Positions 39,836 through 44,680 of a stretch of DNA of 44,680 nucleotides are shown here, piece after piece (the first letter of the stretch is position 1; every line of letters begins with the position of its first letter). The notes below the pieces were generated by a model that was given only the letters and a program-made list of their open reading frames with translations, was not told the origin of the DNA and did no database searches. The DNA is taken from positions 1-44,680 of the forward strand of contig JAGQJA010000101.1 in NCBI GenBank assembly GCA_020430845.1. The letters are read 5' to 3'. The translations under genes were made by a program, and so were the position numbers. This DNA comes from Myxococcales bacterium (GTDB lineage Bacteria; Myxococcota_A; Polyangia; Polyangiales; Polyangiaceae).

Positions 39836-40648
39836 ATGACCAAGTACGCTCGTTCGCTCGCCGTCGTCGCTCTCGGGGGCCCGCTCTTGGGGGGCGCCGC
39901 GTGCGGACCGTCGCCCGAGGCCGCCGCGCCTGCCGCGCCCGCCCGAGCCGAGGGGCACGGTCACGGAGAATCGGGCGGTCACGGTCACGGTCACGGAGAA
40001 TCAGGCGGGCACGGTCACGGTCACGGAGAATCGGGCGGGCACGGTCACGGAGGATCGGGCGGGCACGCGTTCCACCATCGCTTCGAGGACGCGGCGGAGT
40101 GGGCCAAGGTGTTCGACAGCCCCGAGCGCGACGCGTGGCAGCAGCCCGACCGCGTGCTCCAGGTGCTCTCTCTCTCTCCGGGGATGGTCGTGGCCGACGT
40201 GGGCGCAGGCACCGGCTACTTCACGATGCGCATCGCGCGGGCCGTGGGGCCCTCGGGCAAGGTGCTCGCGCTCGACGTCGAGCCCGACATGGTGCGCTAC
40301 CTCGGCGAGCGCGCGAAGAAGGAGAGCTTGCCCAACGTCGACGCGCGGCTCGTCGAAGGGGGAGACCCCAAGCTCGCGCCGGCGAGCGTCGACCGCGTCC
40401 TCATCGTCGACACGTGGCACCACATCGGCGAGCGCCCGGCGTATGCACGCGCGCTCTCTGCCGCGCTCAAGCCCGGCGGCAAGGTCTTCGTCGTCGACTT
40501 CAAGATGAGCTCGCCGCACGGTCCACCCAAGGCGGCGCGCATCGAGCCGGCGCAGGCGATACGCGAGCTGGGCGAGGGCGGTCTGTCGGCTCGGGAGGTC
40601 ACGGACGCCGGGCTCGAGCACCAGTGGATCGTCGTAGGTGCCCGATAA
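39836..40648 (+). CDS. lipidated SAM-dependent methyltransferase with His/Gly-rich repeat
   Basis: A 270-residue protein with a signal and lipobox GGAAC (Cys23). Residues 40-81 contain repeats of HGHGHGESGG with 13 His, a likely binding site for nickel, zinc or copper. Residues about 82-270 are a class I methyltransferase domain: VVADVGAGTGYFTMRIARAV (118-137) is motif I, LALDVEPDMV gives the SAM-ribose acidic residue, and GGKVFVVDFK is a later motif. A lipidated, presumably exported methyltransferase is odd because SAM is made in the cytoplasm; similar proteins are known in myxobacteria but with no proven role. It starts 93 bases after the divergent ATP-grasp gene. Confidence 0.9.
   Translation: MTKYARSLAVVALGGPLLGGAACGPSPEAAAPAAPARAEGHGHGESGGHGHGHGESGGHGHGHGESGGHGHGGSGGHAFHHRFEDAAEWAKVFDSPERDAWQQPDRVLQVLSLSPGMVVADVGAGTGYFTMRIARAVGPSGKVLALDVEPDMVRYLGERAKKESLPNVDARLVEGGDPKLAPASVDRVLIVDTWHHIGERPAYARALSAALKPGGKVFVVDFKMSSPHGPPKAARIEPAQAIRELGEGGLSAREVTDAGLEHQWIVVGAR
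39953..40075 (+). repeat. in-frame 30-bp tandem repeats coding HGHGHGESGG
   Basis: Units of about 30 bases built from GGTCACGGTCACGGAGAATC repeat roughly four times (residues 40-80 of the methyltransferase). The last copy is shortened (HGHGGSGG) and two units are identical in protein. The near identity of copies, with synonymous changes only, suggests recent expansion by slippage, so repeat number may vary between strains. Confidence 0.85.
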
Positions 40649-40742
40649 CACCGAGGTTTTTGCCTCTGAGCGGCTGCGGGTGTATCGAAGGACCTCGCGC
40701 GACGTCCAACGACGGATCGGCGCTTCAGCTGAGAGCTCTGCG

Positions 40743-42083
40743 ATGCCCAACCCTCGTCACCACCGCACGCTGCGCGTCGTGCTCGCCGTCAAGGCGGCCG
40801 TCGGCGTCTCGCTCGCGTGCGGCGCTCTCGGCGCGCTCGTCTTGCAGACGCGCGGGCTCACCGTGGGCGACTGGGCCACGGAGCTCAAGCAGGGCTCCGA
40901 CCCTCGCTTCGAGTGGCGCTCGATCGACAAACGCCACTGGCAGGCGATCGCGCCTGGGGGCGGAGAGCCGCCCGAGGTGACCGACGCGCGCGAGGGCACC
41001 GGCCTCGGGTGCCCCGTGGGCATGGCGCGCGCGCGCGGCGGCTACCGGCTCGGGGTGGGGCGCCGCGATGACACCGGCGACGTAGAGCGCGCGCAGAACG
41101 CGGCGTGCACCGACTGGATCAGCCGCGACTTCCCGGCGCGGTGCCGCACCTTCGACAAGGACAAGCTCGCCTCTGGCATCGCCAAGCTCCCGACGCAGGC
41201 GATGGACTACTGCATCGATCGCTTCGAGTACCCCAACCGCCTCGGCGAGAACCCGATCATCGTGGTCACGTTCAACGAGGCCGAGCGCATGTGCAAGAAG
41301 GAGAGCAAGCGCCTCTGCACCGAGCGCGAGTGGACCTTCGCGTGCGAGGGCGAAGAGGCGCGGCCGTACCCGAACGGCTACGAGCGCGACCCCGAGGCCT
41401 GCGTCGTCGACCGGTCGTGGAAGCTCTTCGCCGAAGGTGCGCTCGTCCCGCGCGACGGGCCCCGCGCGCGCGCCGAGATGGACCGCCTCTGGCAAGCCGA
41501 GCCCTCGGGCACGCGTCCCAAGTGCAGGAGCCCGTTCGGCGTGTACGACATGACGGGCAACGTCGACGAGTGGACGCGCTCGACGCGCTCGACCGGCTAC
41601 GTCTCCGTGCTCAAGGGCGGCTATTGGGGTCCCGTCCGCGCCCGTTGTCGGCCCGCGACGCGCGCCCACAACGAGGACTTCGTCGCGTATCAGCAGGGCT
41701 TCCGCTGCTGCGCAGACCCGGTGACCTCCGGCGCGTCGCAGGCCGCGGCTGCCATCGCCGCGACGCCCGACGCAGGCGCCGTCGCCGCGACGCCCGACGC
41801 AGGCGCCGTCGCTGTCGCCGCGACGCCCGACGCAGGAGCAGGCGCCGTCGCGCGCACGCCTGGGCGCGACGCGGGGCCCTTTCTGTCGGAGCCCGACGGG
41901 CTCCTCGTCGTGACCGAGGACGAGTCCGACGAGGACGACGCGCTCGCCCGCACGCGCGCCGTGGGCATCTCGTGCGGCGCGCGCCCGTCGGCGCCGATCG
42001 ACGCCTCGGTCGCCGTGGGTCTCGTGGCGCTCGGCGCTGCGCTCGCGCGTCGTCGTCGCGGTCAGGGCACGGGCACAGGCTGA
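40743..42083 (+). CDS. FGE/SUMF1-domain protein with MYXO-CTERM sorting tail
   Basis: A 446-residue exported protein. The N-terminus is basic, then hydrophobic (LAVKAAVGVSLACGALGALVLQ), a signal peptide or anchor. The FGE-sulfatase domain lies at about 155-324: YCIDRFEYPN, KRLCTEREWTFACEG, FGVYDMTGNVDEWT, VLKGGYWGP, and QGFRCCADP. After it come ATPDAGAVA repeats and an acidic linker. The last 40 residues are GISCGARPSAPID, a hydrophobic stretch (ASVAVGLVALGAALA) and RRRRG, the MYXO-CTERM arrangement. Such proteins are cleaved near the Cys and fixed at the cell surface. The GVYDMTGNVDEW motif is complete, but activity as a formylglycine enzyme would need its two active Cys, which I cannot confirm. 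Start ATG 40743. Confidence 0.92.
   Translation: MPNPRHHRTLRVVLAVKAAVGVSLACGALGALVLQTRGLTVGDWATELKQGSDPRFEWRSIDKRHWQAIAPGGGEPPEVTDAREGTGLGCPVGMARARGGYRLGVGRRDDTGDVERAQNAACTDWISRDFPARCRTFDKDKLASGIAKLPTQAMDYCIDRFEYPNRLGENPIIVVTFNEAERMCKKESKRLCTEREWTFACEGEEARPYPNGYERDPEACVVDRSWKLFAEGALVPRDGPRARAEMDRLWQAEPSGTRPKCRSPFGVYDMTGNVDEWTRSTRSTGYVSVLKGGYWGPVRARCRPATRAHNEDFVAYQQGFRCCADPVTSGASQAAAAIAATPDAGAVAATPDAGAVAVAATPDAGAGAVARTPGRDAGPFLSEPDGLLVVTEDESDEDDALARTRAVGISCGARPSAPIDASVAVGLVALGAALARRRRGQGTGTG
41760..41843 (+). repeat. in-frame tandem repeats coding ATPDAGAVA
   Basis: About three near-identical units of 27-33 bases encode ATPDAGAVA within the linker between the FGE domain and the MYXO-CTERM tail. 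They are Pro/Ala/Asp-rich and likely form an extended spacer holding the domain away from the cell surface. Confidence 0.8.
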
Positions 42084-43015
42084 AACAGCCGCGGGTCGGC
42101 CGTGATCCGCAGGTCCACGGGGCCGACATCGATAGGCGCGCCGCTCGCTTCGAACGTGAGCGCGCCGGCGATGTCGTACTGACCTTCGCGGGGCGGGAGG
42201 CAGGCGAGCTGCGTGCGCGTGACGTGCACCATGCCGGGCGCGAGCTCACCCGGCGGCGTGATGCGCGCGCGCTGCTCGCCGCACTCCGGGACGGGGCGGG
42301 GCTCACCGCTCACGTCGCGTCGGCGGACGCCGAGCGCGAGGCCGGCCGGTCCGAGCCGGATCGGAGCTGGTGAGGCGTTCACGAACGCGAGCACGACGCT
42401 GTAGTCGGGCGGCCCCGTGCCCGCGGCCGACGTCGCGCGGGCGACCGGGTTGCCCGTCAAGAGGACGAACGCGCCGGCATGGCCCGGGATCGGCTTGGGG
42501 TTGAGGGTCTTGGACGGCTCGACGTGCACCGGCAGCCGGGCGAGGGGGCGGGCGAGCCCGAGGGGCTCGTCGGCCACGGCGTCGACCTCGATCTCGTAGT
42601 CCCCCGGCACCGGCATCGAGCAGCCGAGGTTTCGGCGAAAGGTGAAGGTGCGACCCGCGCGGAGCACGCCGGGCTCGCGTACGCCGACGTCGGGCCCGAT
42701 GTCCGGATCGCACGGGAACGAGACGCCCGCGCGCTTGGCGGTGAGACGCACGCGCAGCGTACCGAGCACGACCTGCGTCGAGCCGTCGTTGACGAGCTTG
42801 ATGGTGAGGAACGCGCCTGCGGGGCCGAGCGACTTGGAGTCGAACGTCACCTCCTCGGGCACCATGACCTCGGCGCGCAGCGCGCGCGTGGGGCGCGCCT
42901 CGGTGGGCGCTGCGCGGGGCGGGGGCGGTGCAGGACGGGGCGCTTTGGCGCACGACGCGGCGCCGAGCGCGGCCGCCGCAGCGAGCACGTACCGACGTCG
43001 CGGGCTGTCCTTCAC
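42062..43015 (-). CDS. lipoprotein of unknown function, beta-rich
   Basis: A 317-residue protein, GTG 43015. The signal begins KDSPRRRYVLAAAAALGAASC with Cys22 as lipidation site; the Arg triplet also suggests a possible Tat signal. A Pro-rich linker follows. The mature part contains two similar beta-sandwich-like halves: GAFLTIKLVNDGSTQVVLGTLRVRLTAKRAGV and YSVVLAFVNASPAPIRLGPAGLALGVRRRDV, each followed by a Cys-containing segment and a PGEL or PGDY turn, so an internal duplication is likely. Function unknown. Its last 22 bases overlap the end of the convergent FGE-type gene on the other strand. Confidence 0.85.
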   Translation of the reverse strand: MKDSPRRRYVLAAAAALGAASCAKAPRPAPPPPRAAPTEARPTRALRAEVMVPEEVTFDSKSLGPAGAFLTIKLVNDGSTQVVLGTLRVRLTAKRAGVSFPCDPDIGPDVGVREPGVLRAGRTFTFRRNLGCSMPVPGDYEIEVDAVADEPLGLARPLARLPVHVEPSKTLNPKPIPGHAGAFVLLTGNPVARATSAAGTGPPDYSVVLAFVNASPAPIRLGPAGLALGVRRRDVSGEPRPVPECGEQRARITPPGELAPGMVHVTRTQLACLPPREGQYDIAGALTFEASGAPIDVGPVDLRITADPRLFQPVPVP

Positions 43016-43055
43016 CCCCGCTATCCTACCGCGTCGCGCGTCGTCGCGCGCCGAC

Positions 43056-43625
43056 TCACGCCTTGGGCCCGTCGTACCACTCGACGACGTACTCGCACGT
43101 GGCGTCGCCGCGGCTGCGACACTTGGACCGATGCACGCGCGGCGCGACCGCCCCGATGAGCTCGACGAAGCGCTGGATGTACGCGCCCAGGCGGACGCAC
43201 GTCGCGCTCTCGACGGAACCCCACCGCGCGAGCGACGCGCGAACGCGCCGGTCGCCCTCCTTGGTGATGGTCCACTCACCGCTGTCCTGGTAGCGCCGCC
43301 AGTAGTCTCCATACTTCTGCAGCAAGAAGCTCGGCGTCGCCATGCGCATGAAGATGCGGTGCACGGTCGTGAGGTCGCGCTCGGCGCAGTAGTGGCCGAG
43401 CTCGACCATGACGGCGTCGGGGCCCGAGCCGACCGACGCCGCGATCGCCGCGTGGAGGCGGTCGTAGAGACCGATGTCGTACCAGCCCACGTGCACGGCG
43501 CTCTCGACGATGGCGCGGTCGTCGTCGGGCAGCCGGCTCAGCACCGCGGCCCAGCCTGCCTCGCCGAAGCGCCGCACGCAGAAGTCGCGCGCGTTCAGCA
43601 AGACCAAGCCCTTGAACCGTGCCAC
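43056..43625 (-). CDS. V4R/HNOB-like myxobacterial protein (TIGR02265-like)
   Basis: A 189-residue soluble protein, GTG 43625. The start GLVLLNARDFCVRRFGEAGWAAVLSRLP and the length resemble the myxobacterial paralogue family TIGR02265 (DUF2378). The end, SKCRSRGDATCEYVVEWYDG, has the pattern of V4R-type domains (Cys, Gly-Asp, Cys-Glu) that bind small hydrophobic ligands or metal. Both readings point to a small-molecule sensor or adaptor in the cytoplasm. The match is by eye; no partner kinase or regulator is adjacent. Confidence 0.78.
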   Translation of the reverse strand: MARFKGLVLLNARDFCVRRFGEAGWAAVLSRLPDDDRAIVESAVHVGWYDIGLYDRLHAAIAASVGSGPDAVMVELGHYCAERDLTTVHRIFMRMATPSFLLQKYGDYWRRYQDSGEWTITKEGDRRVRASLARWGSVESATCVRLGAYIQRFVELIGAVAPRVHRSKCRSRGDATCEYVVEWYDGPKA

Positions 43626-43704
43626 GACCGAGATGATAGGCGCGGCGCCGCGTGAGCCTGCGCGAATCAGCGCACGCTCCGCGCAGGCCGTACGCGGGCT
43701 CGAC

Positions 43705-43779
43705 TGGAGGCGAGGATGGGATTCGAACCCACGTGTGGCGGATTTGCAATCCGCTGCCTAACCACTTGGCTACCTCGCC
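43705..43779 (-). tRNA. tRNA-Cys (GCA)
   Basis: Minus strand, 75 bases including the encoded CCA. The acceptor stem GGCGAGG pairs with CCTCGCC, followed by U73, typical of tRNA-Cys, then CCA. The anticodon stem GCGGA/TCCGC holds the loop TTGCAAA, with anticodon GCA for Cys. The D-arm (TAGCCAAGTGGTTAGGCA) and T-arm (GTGGGTTCGAATCCCAT) are normal. Confidence 0.97.
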
Positions 43780-43994
43780 CTACGGCCATCGCCGAAAAGC
43801 GCCGCCCTTCTTACCGGATTGTGGGGCGCGTGCCTAGAGCCGTGATCGGCAGGGCACCAAGGGCGGATCGGGCGGCATCTTCGGCCGCCGCGACTGGAGT
43901 CGCGAGGGCGCGCCGACAGAGACAATGTATGTGCATGTACCCTACACAGGCCCCGCGTGTAGGATTCGCGGCGCCGGTCGAGTAACATTGTGGT

Positions 43995-44680
43995 GTGGCA
44001 GCCTTGCCCGAGGACGACGCGCCGACGATGACCTCGGCCGACCTCAAGAAGGAGGTCGAGCGGGCGGTGGGTGGCTCTCCGCCGCCCGCCGCGGGCCGTG
44101 CCGCGCCCGCCGCCGAAGAAGACGAAGAAGAGCACACGGCGCAGCACGTGCTCGAGCTGGTCGACTCACGCGCGATCCCGTCGTCGTCATCGCCTGCGTC
44201 GTCGTCTCCCGTGACCGAAGAGGACGACCTCGAGGACAGCATCACTGCGACGGCGCCGACGATCGATCCGCAGACGCGCGCGCCGATGCTCGACGCGGCC
44301 AAGCTCTCGGCGGTGCGCATCGAGATCCCGGCCGAGCCTCCGCGACCGCCGTCGCTCCCTCCCAGACCCGCGCCGGTGGCGCCGTCGCCCGTCACGCAGG
44401 CGTCGGCGGGCGCGCCGCCGCTCGAGCCGATCGAGCCCATCGACGAGACCGAAGCGCGCACGGTCCCCGGCCGGAGCCCCGCCGACGACGAGCCCCCGAC
44501 CGCTCAGGGGCTCATCGCGCCGCTGACGCCGCGCTCGCCCGTGAACCTGCCGCTCTCGGCGGTGCCCAGCACCGAGCCCGCGATCGAAGAAGACGATGGC
44601 GATCCCACGGCGCACGGCGTCCCGCTGACCGCGCAAGAGGCGCACCCGGCCGACGACGACGACGCGCCGACGGGGCAGGG
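43995..44680 (+). CDS. acidic Pro/Ala-rich protein, N-terminal part only
   Basis: An open frame with no stop runs from about 43995 (GTG) to the right edge of the window; ATG 44028 (MTSADLKKEVERAVGG) is an equally good start. The 228 visible residues are strongly acidic with runs of Asp and Glu (EEDEEEH, EEDDLED, ADDDD), Pro and Ser, and have no clear fold except the short helix DLKKEVERAV near the start. It looks like a disordered N-terminal region of a larger protein, common in myxobacteria before kinase or response domains. The opposite strand gives only Gly/Ser- or Arg-rich frames of lower quality. Neither the ribosome site nor function can be fixed. The 215 bases between the tRNA and this start show nothing else definite. 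Confidence 0.65.
   Translation, partial: MAALPEDDAPTMTSADLKKEVERAVGGSPPPAAGRAAPAAEEDEEEHTAQHVLELVDSRAIPSSSSPASSSPVTEEDDLEDSITATAPTIDPQTRAPMLDAAKLSAVRIEIPAEPPRPPSLPPRPAPVAPSPVTQASAGAPPLEPIEPIDETEARTVPGRSPADDEPPTAQGLIAPLTPRSPVNLPLSAVPSTEPAIEEDDGDPTAHGVPLTAQEAHPADDDDAPTGQ

Noticed and set aside
40649-40742. Terminator after the methyltransferase gene
   Set aside because: GAGG and CCTC flank a T run, but the stem is only four bases and the T run is in the loop.
43652-43985. Plus-strand frame beginning MGFEPTCGGFAIRC
   Set aside because: This is the well-known false protein produced by reading the complement of a tRNA gene (tRNA-Cys, 43705-43779).

Overview
The window is very GC-rich DNA with the look of a myxobacterium (Myxococcota, probably class Polyangia). 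The evidence for this is a dense set of secreted lipoproteins, two proteins with MYXO-CTERM-type sorting tails (a Cys, then a hydrophobic stretch, then an Arg cluster), an eukaryote-type Ser/Thr kinase, a TIGR04563-like small protein, and frequent GTG/TTG starts. Exact genus cannot be told from the sequence alone. I see no insertion sequence, prophage, rRNA or CRISPR array. Genes are tightly packed and no gene-free stretch exceeds about 220 bases.

Layout. 1-3434: a truncated Pro/Ala/Gln-rich gene, a small membrane protein, a stand-alone protein resembling sigma-70 regions 1.1 and 3, a Cys-rich lipoprotein and an acyltransferase. 3529-6631: a DUF1549/DUF1553 lipoprotein with a haem-type motif paired with a DUF1501 protein. 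6653-13247: a trypsin-like protease with a MYXO-CTERM tail, a LysR regulator divergent from a beta-propeller di-haem lipoprotein (with an ATAG-N7-CTAT palindrome between them), a strong terminator and a Ser/Thr kinase. 13336-17169: a probable operon of 2-oxoacid dehydrogenase E1 alpha and beta, a GFA-type zinc enzyme and a membrane protein. 17209-21428: a 1-Cys peroxiredoxin, a predicted beta-helix protein, a Spy-like protein, a haem-oxygenase-fold protein with candidate di-iron ligands, and a sigma factor overlapping a one-helix membrane protein.

21537-31385: a small membrane protein, a formylglycine-enzyme-like lipoprotein, a zinc ribbon protein, a di-haem lipoprotein, a Fam20/PI3K-like lipoprotein kinase candidate overlapping an alpha/beta hydrolase, a TIGR04563-like protein, a CtpA protease, and a flavoprotein plus GT2 pair for a surface glycan. 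31455-36371: a lipoprotein followed by housekeeping genes ssb, rpmE, a DUF1385 (YqhQ) gene, prfA and a coupled 138-aa unknown. 36390-44680: a large orphan lipoprotein, a HIT protein, an ATP-grasp enzyme, a lipidated methyltransferase with a His/Gly repeat, a second formylglycine-enzyme-like protein with a MYXO-CTERM tail, two further myxobacterial-type proteins, tRNA-Cys, and the start of an acidic Pro-rich gene that runs off the window.

The recurring theme is the cell envelope: at least ten lipidated or exported proteins, several redox or metal-binding. No single large new system is obvious. The best leads are the sigma 1.1-3 protein, the secreted kinase-hydrolase pair, the lipidated His-rich methyltransferase and the di-iron-type protein.
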